Assembly: GCF_900091955.1 (NCBI RefSeq)
Contig: NZ_FMDF01000140.1
Span: 1-33,067, forward strand
Reading direction: 5' to 3'
Length of the DNA: 33,067 nt
DNA from: Streptomyces sp. Ncost-T10-10d
Lineage (GTDB): Bacteria; Actinomycetota; Actinomycetes; Streptomycetales; Streptomycetaceae
Shown here: positions 7,540-15,415 of the stretch, piece by piece
Layout of the letters: the number at the start of each line of letters is the position of its first letter
Position numbering within the stretch: the stretch's first letter is position 1
Notes under the pieces: model-generated
Told to the model about the DNA's origin: nothing
The model's input: only the letters and a program-made list of their open reading frames with translations
Database searches by the model: none
Program-made: the position numbers and the translations under genes

Positions 7540-9162
7540 GCCCTGGACGCGCCCCCCGCCCCGCACCGCCTTCCCCGCCAGTACCTGGGTCCGGCGGCCG
7601 TCCTCGATGACGAAGCGGCCGTCGATCAGCACATGCGGGATGCCGGTCGGCAACGTACGCGGCTCCTCGAACGTGGAGCCCGCCGCCACCGTCGCCGGGT
7701 CGAAGAGGACCAGGTCCGCGCGGTAGCCCTCGCGTACGTGTCCCCGGTCGGTCAGACGCAGTCGCTTCGCCGGGCGGGAGGTGAGGTGGGCGACGCACTC
7801 CTCCAGTGACAGGATGCCCAACTCCCGTACGTACCGGCCGAGATACTGTGGGAACGTGCCGTACGCGCGCGGGTGCGGCTTGGCGCCCTGGAGAATGCCG
7901 TCGCTGCCGCCGGTGTGCACACGGTGGCGCATGATCTGCTGGACGTTCTCCTCGTGGCCCACGTGCTGGAGGATCGTGGAGCCGAGCCGGTCCTCGATGA
8001 GCAGCCGGCGTGCGGTCACCCAGGGGGCCTCGCCGCGCAGACGGGCGGACTCGGCCACCGTACGGCCGACATGGCCGGCGAGGCCGGGGGCGCCGACGCC
8101 CGAGATCTCGATCGTGTCCCACTCGATCGGCACGCCGTGGCAGCCGTCCGAGCCCAGCACCTCCAGGTGGTGCCGGATGCGCTCCGCCGCCCTGTCGTCC
8201 GCGAGGCGGGTGAGGATCGATTCGGGTCCGCCCTCGCTCGCCCAGCTCGGCAGCATCGCGACGAGGGTCGTGCAGCCCGGCGTGTACGGGTAGGTGTCGA
8301 GGGAGATGTCCGCGCCCGCGTCGAGGGCGTCGTCGAGCAGGGCGAGGAGGTCCGGTGCCCTGCCCTTGTTCACGCCGAAGTTCATGGTGGCGTGGGCGAG
8401 GTGGAGGGCGCAGCCCGCGTTCCCGGTGAGCTGCACCATCTCCTCGTACGCGCCGAGCGCGCCCGCCCCGTACGAGCGGTGGTGCGGGCAGTAGTAGCCG
8501 CCGTACCCGGCCACCACCCGGCACAGTTCGGTGAGTTCGGCGTCGTTGGCGTACATGCCGGGTGTGTACGTGAGGCCGGAGGACATGCCGACCGCGCCGT
8601 CCGCCATGCCCTGGGCGACGAGCTCCTTCATCCGGGTCAGCTCGGCGTCGGTGGCCGGGCGGTCCTCCCAGCCCATCGCGTACATCCGGACCGTGCCCTG
8701 CGGGACGAGGTAGGCGGCGTTGACCGCGATGCCCCGGCCGTCGAAGTTGCGGTCCAGGCGGTCCAGGTATTCGCCGACCGTCCGCCAGTCGAAGTCGAGG
8801 TCCGAACCGTCGCCGTTCCAGCCGGTGATCGTCCTGCGCACCTCGGCGAGCGTGCGGTCGTCGGCCGGGGCGTACGACAGGCCGTCCTGGCCGAGGACTT
8901 CGAGCGTGACGCCCTGCGCGGCCTTGGCGCTGTGGTCGGGGTCGCGGAGCAGCGCGAGATCGCTGTGCGCGTGCATGTCGATGAAGCCGGGGGAGAGGGC
9001 GAGTCCGTCGGCGTCGAGGGTGCGGCGGCCGGTGGGACGCGGGCCGGGTGCGTGTTCGGGGTGGATCTCGACGATCCGGCCGTCGCCGATGGCCACGTCT
9101 GCGCGGTGGGCGGGGGTGCCGGTGCCGTCGACGACGTGTGCGTTACGGATGACCAGGTCCAT
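7534..9162 (-). CDS. D-aminoacylase / N-acyl-D-amino-acid deacylase-like amidohydrolase
   Basis: The protein is 542 residues, with the ATG complement at 9160-9162 and AAGGCGG upstream. It belongs to the amidohydrolase superfamily: N-terminal beta domain (MDLVIRNAHVVDGTG), metal motif HAHSD at 64-68, later histidines in YCPHHRSYG and LHLAHATM, the C-terminal catalytic Asp region GGSDGILQGAKPHPRAYGTF, and a final beta segment (GYRADLVLFDP). The family hydrolyses N-acyl-D-amino acids to the free D-amino acid and carboxylate, using zinc. At the position of the zinc-ligand cysteine of the Alcaligenes enzyme (GNCG) this protein has GQDG (91-94), so the metal site or substrate may differ. It lies downstream of the PLP enzyme on the same strand, with a 98-base gap containing a hairpin. 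Confidence 0.88.
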   Translation of the reverse strand: MDLVIRNAHVVDGTGTPAHRADVAIGDGRIVEIHPEHAPGPRPTGRRTLDADGLALSPGFIDMHAHSDLALLRDPDHSAKAAQGVTLEVLGQDGLSYAPADDRTLAEVRRTITGWNGDGSDLDFDWRTVGEYLDRLDRNFDGRGIAVNAAYLVPQGTVRMYAMGWEDRPATDAELTRMKELVAQGMADGAVGMSSGLTYTPGMYANDAELTELCRVVAGYGGYYCPHHRSYGAGALGAYEEMVQLTGNAGCALHLAHATMNFGVNKGRAPDLLALLDDALDAGADISLDTYPYTPGCTTLVAMLPSWASEGGPESILTRLADDRAAERIRHHLEVLGSDGCHGVPIEWDTIEISGVGAPGLAGHVGRTVAESARLRGEAPWVTARRLLIEDRLGSTILQHVGHEENVQQIMRHRVHTGGSDGILQGAKPHPRAYGTFPQYLGRYVRELGILSLEECVAHLTSRPAKRLRLTDRGHVREGYRADLVLFDPATVAAGSTFEEPRTLPTGIPHVLIDGRFVIEDGRRTQVLAGKAVRGGGRVQGL

Positions 9163-9218
9163 GGGGTGGGCCGCCTTTCGCCAGGATCAAGCCGCTCCGG
9201 CGATCGAGGAGCGGGGGG

Positions 9219-9237
9219 CCGGGGGCGCAGCCCCCGG
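9219..9237. repeat. Short GC-rich hairpin between two catabolic genes
   Basis: CCGGGGGC (9219-9226) and GCCCCCGG (9230-9237) form an 8-bp stem with a GCA loop. This kind of element is frequent in Streptomyces intergenic DNA. It could weaken read-through from the PLP enzyme gene into the amidohydrolase gene, or mark the 3' end of the former. Confidence 0.5.
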
Positions 9238-9260
9238 TTACGGGGAGGGACGGGCAGGGG

Positions 9261-10550
9261 TCAGAAGAACGTGCGGATGTAATCCGTGACCGTGCCGTCC
9301 GCCTCCACCAGGGGAATCAGCTGCCACTTGTCGAAGCTCGTGCACGGGTGCGACAGACCCATCCCCACCCAGTCACCCACCTCCAGCTCCGCGCCCGGCT
9401 CCGTACGCACCCATGTGTGCTGGTCCGACAGACCGCTGACCGCGACACCCTTCGCGGGCCGGACCGAGCCGTCGCGGCCGGACCGCACGACCTGTGCCTG
9501 CGGGAGGTCGAGGTCGTACGCCGCGTCCCGCTTGCCCGCGTTGAGGAACGCCTGCTCGGGGGAGGGGCGGGAGACGACCTGGGCCCAGAGCCGGAAGGCG
9601 GGCTGCAGGGCCCCCTCCTCCGGGACGCGGTTGAACGGGGTGAGGTGACGGTAGTGGCCGTCGTCGTGCGAGACGTACGCCCCCGAGCGCAGCAGCTTGA
9701 GCACCGGACCGGAGAGTTCCGGGATCTGGGCGAACACGTCCGCCACCGCGTCGAACCACGCACTGCCGCCCGCGCTGATCACGATCCCCTCGTCGGCCGC
9801 GGACGCCGCGAACCGGCCCGCGCGGTCGAAGGCGACGGCCAGTGCGACGAGCCGGCGCAGCCACTCCCGCACCCGCTCGCCGGACGCGTCCGGCACCTCG
9901 CCCTCGTAACCGGCCACGCCCACCAGACGCAGCGTCGAGGCAGCGGTCACCGCATCGGCGACCGCCGCGCACGCGGCCTCGGTACGGGCACCCGTACGCG
10001 CGCCCTCGCCCGCGCCCAGCTCCACGACGACGTCCACGGGGCGGGCGGCGCCCGCCGCCCGCAGCGCCTCGTCCATCAGCTCCACGCCGCGCACCGAGTC
10101 GACGTAACAGATGAAGCGGAAGTCCGGATCGGAGTCCAGCTCACCGGCCAGCCAGCGCAGGGCCGCGGCGTCCACGAGCTCGTTGGCGAGGAAGATCCGC
10201 CGGATCCCGTACGCCCGGTAGACCCGCGCCTGGTGCGGCACGGCCGCACTGATGCCCCAGGCGCCGTGCTCCAGCTGGCGGGCGAAGAGCTGCGGGGACA
10301 TGGAGGTCTTGCCGTGCGGTGCGAAGGCGAGCCCGTGGCGCTCCGCGTACGTCTCCAGCAGGGCGAGGTTGTGCTCGACCGACTCGGCGGACAGGGCGAG
10401 CACCGGGGTGGTGAAACCGCCCGTGAAGAGATTGCGTCGCTCGGCGGCGAGGGCGCCGACGGTCAGGCCCTCCGCGTCGGGCGGGAGCGCCTTGAAGCGG
10501 TGGTCGACCAGCTCGTCGGCAAGTCCGGCCACAGGACGGTCGGCGGCCAA
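9261..10550 (-). CDS. PLP-dependent D-serine/D-threonine dehydratase-like enzyme (amino acid deaminase)
   Basis: The protein is 429 residues. The TTG start (complement of 10548-10550) is chosen because GAGGAGG lies 6 bases upstream; the frame extends further up but through an operator-like region. The fold is an alanine racemase-type TIM barrel followed by a D-serine dehydratase-like C-terminal domain. Lys81 in FAPHGKTSMSPQL is the expected Schiff-base lysine, and His401 and Cys403 in GLSHPCTSFD match the zinc ligands of eukaryotic-type D-serine dehydratase. Such enzymes turn D-Ser or D-Thr into the 2-oxo acid plus ammonia via an enamine; related D-threonine aldolases cleave the side chain, so the exact reaction is open. 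It diverges from the PfkB kinase gene. Confidence 0.87.
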   Translation of the reverse strand: MAADRPVAGLADELVDHRFKALPPDAEGLTVGALAAERRNLFTGGFTTPVLALSAESVEHNLALLETYAERHGLAFAPHGKTSMSPQLFARQLEHGAWGISAAVPHQARVYRAYGIRRIFLANELVDAAALRWLAGELDSDPDFRFICYVDSVRGVELMDEALRAAGAARPVDVVVELGAGEGARTGARTEAACAAVADAVTAASTLRLVGVAGYEGEVPDASGERVREWLRRLVALAVAFDRAGRFAASAADEGIVISAGGSAWFDAVADVFAQIPELSGPVLKLLRSGAYVSHDDGHYRHLTPFNRVPEEGALQPAFRLWAQVVSRPSPEQAFLNAGKRDAAYDLDLPQAQVVRSGRDGSVRPAKGVAVSGLSDQHTWVRTEPGAELEVGDWVGMGLSHPCTSFDKWQLIPLVEADGTVTDYIRTFF

Positions 10551-10576
10551 GGGGGGCCTCCTCGATCGAAGTGTTC

Positions 10577-10615
10577 GTTGCAGCATATGCAACACCCATT
10601 GCGCATATCGCTTAA
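10577..10615. promoter_or_regulatory. Twin operator-like palindromes, probable IclR targets
   Basis: Site 1 at 10577-10593 has perfect arms GTTGCA and TGCAAC around GCATA. Site 2 at 10598-10615 is a weaker copy, with GCG and CGC around CATAT inside ATTGCG...CGCTTAA. The sites start 21 bases apart, two helical turns, so both face the same side. They lie just upstream of the dehydratase RBS, in the 195-base gap shared with the kinase gene. An IclR regulator is encoded in the same cassette. Confidence 0.6.
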
Positions 10616-10745
10616 CGCTGTCTAACATCCGAGCCGACGCCGGGTCAATGCCGAGAGCCGGCGCCGCACCACCCCGAACCACTGCCCCGGCGCACCCGCC
10701 ACATCCGCCGGATCACCGAACCAGCCGACCCGCGAGGAGCCCCGA

Positions 10746-11798
10746 GTGTCCGGAACCCCGGCCAGGACCGCCGACGCCGCCACGGCCGCCGAAGTCGTGT
10801 GCCTCGGCGAGTCCATGGTGACGTTCCTGCCGTCGCAGCCCGGACGCCTCGCCGACGTACCCTCCTTCGGCCGCGGTATCGGCGGCGCCGAGTCCAATGT
10901 CGCCTGCGCGCTCGCCGCCGCCGGGCACCGGGCGGCCTGGGTCAGCAGGGTCGGTGCGGACGGGTTCGGGGACCATCTCGTCGAGGCGGTCACCGGCTAC
11001 GGGGTCGACACCTCCGCCGTGCAGCGCGATCCGGCGCGGCCCACCGGGATCTACTTCCGTACGGCGACGGACCGGGCCACCGATGTCCACGAGGTCGCGT
11101 ACTACCGGGCAGGGTCCGCCGCCTCCGCGATGTCCCCGGACAACGTCCCGCACGACGCGCTGTTCGCGGGCCGCGTCCTGCATCTGTCCGGCATCACGGC
11201 GGCGCTCTCCGCCGACTGCCTGGCCCTGCTCCACGACCTGACCGCTCCCCGGCCCGGTCGCCCGCTGATCTCCTTCGACGTCAACCACCGGCCGGGCCTG
11301 TGGCGCGACGCCGACGCGGCCCCCGAGGTGCTCCTGGACCTGGCCCGCCGCTCCGACCTGGTCTTCGTCGGCGAGGACGAGGCGGAGGAGGCATGGGGAG
11401 TGAAGGGCGCGGAGGCGATTCGCGCGGCATTGCCGGAGCCGGAGGTACTGGTCGTGAAGCGCGGGCCCGAGGGGGCGACGGTCTTCTGCGACGCGGGCGA
11501 GGCCGACGACGTCACCGCCGTCCCCGCCCTCCGGGTCGACGTCGTCGCCCCCGTCGGCGCCGGCGACGCCTTCGCCGCCGGATTCCTCTCCGCCACCCTC
11601 CGCGGCCTCCCCGTACGCGACCGCATCCGGCACGGCCACCTCATGGCCGCCGCCGTCCTCACCGTCCCCGGCGACCTCACCGCCCCTGCGGCCCGCGCTC
11701 ATGCCGACGCCCTTGCCGCACTGGGCGACGACGCCTGGGGGAGACTTCGTCTCGGCCCCGGGTGGACGGGGGACGACCAGGAGGTACGTACGACGTGA
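10746..11798 (+). CDS. PfkB-family sugar kinase (2-keto-3-deoxygluconate kinase-like)
   Basis: The protein is 350 residues, with GTG 10746 preceded by GAGGAG. It is a ribokinase/PfkB fold: substrate-binding start VVCLGESMVTFLP and GRGIGGAESNVACALA (PfkB signature 1 region), the hinge segment YYRAGSAASAMS, FDVNHRPGLW, and near the C-terminus the anion-hole and catalytic-base motif APVGAGDAFAAGF (signature 2). The nearest functional group I recognise is 2-keto-3-deoxygluconate kinase, which phosphorylates an acidic keto-sugar. Its presence in a D-amino-acid cassette is not explained, and the true substrate may be a different oxo or hydroxy compound. It ends 73 bases before the IclR gene. Confidence 0.85.
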   Translation: MSGTPARTADAATAAEVVCLGESMVTFLPSQPGRLADVPSFGRGIGGAESNVACALAAAGHRAAWVSRVGADGFGDHLVEAVTGYGVDTSAVQRDPARPTGIYFRTATDRATDVHEVAYYRAGSAASAMSPDNVPHDALFAGRVLHLSGITAALSADCLALLHDLTAPRPGRPLISFDVNHRPGLWRDADAAPEVLLDLARRSDLVFVGEDEAEEAWGVKGAEAIRAALPEPEVLVVKRGPEGATVFCDAGEADDVTAVPALRVDVVAPVGAGDAFAAGFLSATLRGLPVRDRIRHGHLMAAAVLTVPGDLTAPAARAHADALAALGDDAWGRLRLGPGWTGDDQEVRTT

Positions 11799-11871
11799 GC
11801 GCGCGCAGCGAGCGAACAGACCAGAGGGGCGTCCCGGGCGAAGACCGGGCCGAGGGCAGCGAGGCACGCGC

Positions 11872-12630
11872 ATGAGCCAGACCGTCGACCGGGCGCTGAG
11901 CATCCTGCCGCTTCTCGCCCAGGGACCCGCCGACCTCGGGCAGGTCGCCGAGCGGCTCGGCGTCCACAAGTCCACCGCGCTGCGCCTGCTCCGTACGCTC
12001 CACGAGCACGGACTCGTCTACCGCCAGCAGGACCAGCGCTACCGCCTCGGCGCCCGCCTCTTCGCGCTCGCGCAGGAGGCCGTCGAGAACCTCGACGTAC
12101 GGGAGATCGCCCACCCCCACCTCGTCGAACTCAACGAGAGCTGCGGCCACACCGTGCATCTCGCGGTGTACGAGGAACACGAGGTCCTCTACATCGACAA
12201 GGTCGAGAGCCGCTACCCGGTCCGGATGTACTCGCGGATCGGCAAGCCCGTCGCGATCACCGTCGCCGCCGTCGCGAAGCTGCTCCTCGCCGATCTCACC
12301 GAGCCCGAGCGGCGCGCCATCGCCGAGAAGCTCGACTACCCCATGTACACGTCCCGTTCGACCCCGAACGCCGGTGCCTTCCTCAAGGAACTCGCCGTCG
12401 TCCGCGAACAGGGCTGGGCCACCGACCTCGGCGGCCACGAGGAGTCCATCAACTGCATCGGCGCCCCCATCCGGGGCGCGGACGGGCGGGTCGTCGCCGC
12501 GATGTCGGTCTCCGCACCCAACGTCGTCGTCACGGCCGAGGAACTCCTCACCCTGCTCCCCCTGGTGCGCCGCACCGCCGACACCATCAGCCGGGAGTAC
12601 TCCGGCACCAACCAACCCAAGAAAGCCTGA
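11872..12630 (+). CDS. IclR family transcriptional regulator
   Basis: The protein is 252 residues from ATG 11872, with GCGAGG about 8 bases upstream; the frame extends to 11701 but that would overlap the kinase gene. Residues about 3-65 are a winged helix-turn-helix (VDRALSILPLLAQ, then DLGQVAERLGVHKSTALRLL and YRLGARLF). Residues about 75-245 are the IclR effector domain, with HTVHLAVYEEHEVLYIDKVES and, near the end, GGHEESINCIGAPIRGADGRVVAAMSVSAP. IclR proteins bind small organic acids and control the neighbouring catabolic genes. The paired palindromes at 10577-10615 are the best candidate targets. Confidence 0.9.
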   Translation: MSQTVDRALSILPLLAQGPADLGQVAERLGVHKSTALRLLRTLHEHGLVYRQQDQRYRLGARLFALAQEAVENLDVREIAHPHLVELNESCGHTVHLAVYEEHEVLYIDKVESRYPVRMYSRIGKPVAITVAAVAKLLLADLTEPERRAIAEKLDYPMYTSRSTPNAGAFLKELAVVREQGWATDLGGHEESINCIGAPIRGADGRVVAAMSVSAPNVVVTAEELLTLLPLVRRTADTISREYSGTNQPKKA

Positions 12631-12636
12631 ACAGCC

Positions 12637-13047
12637 ATGACCGAGAAGATCGCCCTCACCCCGAGCACCCACACCACGCCGCCCGCGAAGTTCTCGCACG
12701 GCGTGAAGAAGGGGAACATCCTCCAGGTCGCCGGCCAGGTCGGCTTCCTCCCCGCAGTCGAGGGCCAGGCCCCGACCCCCGCCGGTCCGACGCTGCGCGA
12801 GCAGACCCTCCAGACCTTCGCCAACGTCAAGGCGATCCTGGAGGAGGGCGGCGCGAGCTGGGACGACGTGATGATGATGCGCGTCTACCTCACGGACGTG
12901 GACCACTTCGCCGAGATGAACGAGATCTACAACGCCTACTTCGGCGAGCAGAACCTCAAGGCGGCCCCCGCCGCCCGTACGACGGTCTACGTCGGCCTCC
13001 CCAAGGGCCTGCTGATCGAGATCGACGCGCTCGCGGTCCTCGGCTGA
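12637..13047 (+). CDS. RidA family enamine/imine deaminase
   Basis: The protein is 136 residues from ATG 12637, 6 bases after the IclR stop, so probably co-transcribed and translationally coupled; its RBS is weak. It has the RidA/YjgF fold: FSHGVKKGNILQVAGQVGF, TLQTFANVKAILEEGGASWDDVM, VYLTDVDHFAEMNEIYNAYF, and the C-terminal APARTTVYVGLPKGLLIEIDALAV-type segment, here reading PAARTTVYV. The conserved substrate-binding Arg of active RidA proteins is present in that last motif. RidA proteins hydrolyse 2-aminoacrylate-type enamines released by PLP dehydratases. This fits the D-Ser/D-Thr dehydratase-like enzyme in the same cassette. Confidence 0.92.
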   Translation: MTEKIALTPSTHTTPPAKFSHGVKKGNILQVAGQVGFLPAVEGQAPTPAGPTLREQTLQTFANVKAILEEGGASWDDVMMMRVYLTDVDHFAEMNEIYNAYFGEQNLKAAPAARTTVYVGLPKGLLIEIDALAVLG

Positions 13048-13095
13048 ACCAGCTGATCCACTTGCCGCACCCGCTCCACCGCATCACCCCCACAG

Positions 13096-13117
13096 CCGTC
13101 GCCGACGGGGTGACGGC
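13096..13117. terminator. Weak hairpin between convergent RidA and kinase genes
   Basis: The 73-base convergent gap contains GC-rich inverted repeats: CCGTC-gcc-GACGG (13096-13108) and the alternative pairing GCCGTC (13095-13100) with GACGGC (13112-13117). It is short, so its role as a terminator is tentative. Confidence 0.3.
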
Positions 13118-13120
13118 CGG

Positions 13121-15238
13121 TCAGTCGACCGCCTTGGTGCAGACAGCCATTTTCCCGTCGTGCACGGTGTAGATCCAGTAGCGCTCCTGGTCGTACCGGG
13201 ACTGCGAGCAGTAGCCGTTCCGGTACGACTTCTGACCCCGGTAGAGATCGGTGATCTGAAGAATCCTGTTGTACCCCTTGGGCACGGTGTCCTTGCCACA
13301 GTCCCAGACGGTCATCAGCCGCGCTTTCGTCATCGTGTCGCCGTCGGCCTTCGCCACGAAGCACTCGCCCTTGCGGAACTGGCGTGACACACAGAGGGTG
13401 GTGCTGAACGCCGACCGTGATCCGGCGTGGTACCAGTACCACTCGCCGAGGTCGGTCGGACAGTCCGTCATGGCGATGCCGCGATGCGTCGAGGTCACCA
13501 TGAGGTAGGCGTTGGCGGCATCGCAGTCCACCGTCTCCGGGGTCCGGGTCGACCACGCGTCGTAGCCGTCGTCGTACGCGGTGAGGCAGTCGCCGCCGGA
13601 CACCGAACGGAAGGCGACATCGCGCGCGTCAGGGGTCGGGGAGGGCGGCGGGGTGTACTGGTACTGGCTGCTGCCACTGCTGGTGCTTGTGCTGCCACTG
13701 CTCGTGCTGCTGCCGGTGTCGGACTCGCAACTGTTCCAGAGGAAGAGTCCGATGATGAGAAGCGGGATGATCAACCAGCCGTCGGAGGACTTCTTCTTGA
13801 CGGGAGTGGGAGCGGGAGCGGGTGTCGGGCCGGCTGTGGCTCCGGCCGCTGTACGTGGGGGGCGCGGCGGAGTGCGTGCCGACGACTGCGCGGAACCCGC
13901 CTGGGAGGAGCCCGCCCGGGCCCGTCCCTGCGCGCGCTCACGCTCGGCCCGTTCCTTCTCCGCCCGTTCCTTCTCGGCTCGTTCCTTCTCCGCCGCTGCC
14001 ACTCGGGCGGCCCGTTCCCGTTCGGCCCGCTTCTCCGCCCGTTCCCGCTCGGCCCGCTCGTGCTCCTCGGCGGCGCGCTGCCGCTCTCGTTCGGCCCGCT
14101 TCTCCGCGCGTTCCCGCTCGGCCCGCTCGTGCTCCTCCGCGGCGCGCTGCCGCTCCCGCGCGGCGCGTTCCCGCAGCCGCCGCAGGTGCGCCTCGCGCTC
14201 CTCGGTGTACATCCGGGTGGTGTTCGGCGGCGGCACCACGCTCGTGCGCTGGTCGACGGTCGGGGCTTCCGGTTCGATCCGGTTCGTGCGCGCGAGGTCC
14301 CGGCCCTGGGCCGCGTACTCCCCGATCAGCGCCGTCCAGCGCGGCGGCAGCCAGCGACTGCCGCTGTGCGTCGCCGGCATCCCGGCCTGGTCCGCCCGGA
14401 ACCGGCCGAGCAGATCCGCGGGCGTGGGGCGTCGGGCCGGGTCGGTGGCCAGGCAGGGGCGGATCGTCGGGACGAGTTCCTTCGGCAGCCCGTCGAGGTC
14501 GAGTTCGCCGCGCTGGACCCGGGCGAGCAGGCGCAGGGTGTCGCCGTCCGCGCGGTACGGCGGCCGCCCGGTGGCCAACAGGAACAGGGTCGCGCCCAGC
14601 GAGTACACGTCCGAGGCGGCCGTGGACGGCTCGCCGCGCGCCTGCTCGGGCGAGGTGAACGCGATGGTGCCCAGGGTGAGACTGGTGCGGGTGAGGTCGC
14701 TGGCATGGGATATGCCGAAGTCGATCAGCCGGGGGCCGTCGAGCGGCAGCAGAACGTTCTGCGGCTTCACGTCCCGATGCACGATGCCCTCCCGGTGGAG
14801 GGTGACCAGTGCCTCCGCGGTGCCGGCCGCCGCCCATCGCACGGCCGATGCGGGCAACACCCCGCAGGTGCGCACCAGTTCGGAGAGCGGGGGAGCGGCG
14901 ATGTAGTCGATGGCCATCCAGGGCCGCTCGGCGCCCGGGTCGGCGTCCCGTACCCGCGCGGTGTGCGCGCTGTCGACCCGTTGCGCGAGGGTCACCTCCC
15001 GGGCGAACCGCCGCCGGTCGACATCGCTGACGTCCCCCTCGGCGAGCAGCGTCTTCACCGCGACGAGCCCACCGGCGCCCCCGGTTCCCCGGCCGAGTTC
15101 CCCGGGGCCCTGCCCGCCGTCGCTCCGGGCCAGGTAGATCCGCCCCATGCCGCCGGAGGCCAGCCGCCCGATCAGCCGGTAGGGCCCGAGCACCGCCGGA
15201 TCGTCCGCGCCCAGCGCCTGAACCCGCGCCCCGGCCAT
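13121..15238 (-). CDS. Membrane-anchored Ser/Thr protein kinase with long charged linker
   Basis: The protein is 705 residues; ATG complement at 15236-15238 with GGGGGAG upstream. The Hanks-type kinase domain spans about 18-280: glycine loop GRLASGGMG, Lys62 in VAVKTLL, catalytic HRDVKPQN (Asp156), DFG at 173-175 and TSPEQARG. Residues about 345-440 are an Arg/Glu/Ala-rich helix, probably coiled coil, containing a perfect tandem copy of 23 residues (361-383 and 384-406). A Pro/Ala linker leads to one membrane segment at about 488-503 (WLIIPLLIIGLFLW), then a Ser/Thr-rich stalk and a ~165-residue external domain with about eight cysteines. The external domain is not PASTA; I do not recognise it. 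It may sense an extracellular signal or wall component. Confidence 0.88.
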   Translation of the reverse strand: MAGARVQALGADDPAVLGPYRLIGRLASGGMGRIYLARSDGGQGPGELGRGTGGAGGLVAVKTLLAEGDVSDVDRRRFAREVTLAQRVDSAHTARVRDADPGAERPWMAIDYIAAPPLSELVRTCGVLPASAVRWAAAGTAEALVTLHREGIVHRDVKPQNVLLPLDGPRLIDFGISHASDLTRTSLTLGTIAFTSPEQARGEPSTAASDVYSLGATLFLLATGRPPYRADGDTLRLLARVQRGELDLDGLPKELVPTIRPCLATDPARRPTPADLLGRFRADQAGMPATHSGSRWLPPRWTALIGEYAAQGRDLARTNRIEPEAPTVDQRTSVVPPPNTTRMYTEEREAHLRRLRERAARERQRAAEEHERAERERAEKRAERERQRAAEEHERAERERAEKRAERERAARVAAAEKERAEKERAEKERAERERAQGRARAGSSQAGSAQSSARTPPRPPRTAAGATAGPTPAPAPTPVKKKSSDGWLIIPLLIIGLFLWNSCESDTGSSTSSGSTSTSSGSSQYQYTPPPSPTPDARDVAFRSVSGGDCLTAYDDGYDAWSTRTPETVDCDAANAYLMVTSTHRGIAMTDCPTDLGEWYWYHAGSRSAFSTTLCVSRQFRKGECFVAKADGDTMTKARLMTVWDCGKDTVPKGYNRILQITDLYRGQKSYRNGYCSQSRYDQERYWIYTVHDGKMAVCTKAVD
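14021..14158 (-). repeat. Tandem 69-bp repeat inside kinase linker
   Basis: Two adjacent 69-bp units (14090-14158 and 14021-14089) encode the same 23 residues, with only a few silent differences. They are followed by a shorter EKERA-type reiteration (about 13950-13990). The unit keeps the reading frame, so copy-number change would lengthen or shorten the linker without breaking the gene. Confidence 0.8.
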
Positions 15239-15310
15239 GTCACTCCCCCTGTCGCACCTCCGTGCCCCCACCACGGTGGCACGCGGGCGCCCACGAGGCC
15301 ATGGGTCGGA

Positions 15311-15325
15311 CCTGTCCCGGACAGG
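15311..15325. promoter_or_regulatory. Palindrome upstream of kinase gene
   Basis: CCTGTCC-C-GGACAGG is a perfect 7-bp inverted repeat with a one-base centre, 73 bases upstream of the kinase start. A second GGACAGG follows at about 15340-15346. It could be an operator for the kinase promoter; no regulator is identified. Confidence 0.35.
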
Positions 15326-15359
15326 CGCGCCCGGGTTCGGGACAGGCCCGGGACGCATG

Positions 15360-15393
15360 CAGCAGCGCCGCCGGGGGAGCGGCGGCGCTGCTG
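15360..15393 (-). terminator. Terminator hairpin after chitinase gene
   Basis: 13-bp perfect arms (15360-15372 and 15381-15393) surround an 8-base loop, 23 bases beyond the chitinase stop on the minus strand. There is no U-run, as is usual in Streptomyces. Confidence 0.7.
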
Positions 15394-15415
15394 GTCACTG
15401 ATGGCCGGACGGTGG

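Noticed and set aside
11799..11871. GCGCGCAGCGAGCG-type sequence between the PfkB kinase and IclR genes
   Set aside because: Resembles a common Streptomyces intergenic motif; no second copy or function seen in this window.
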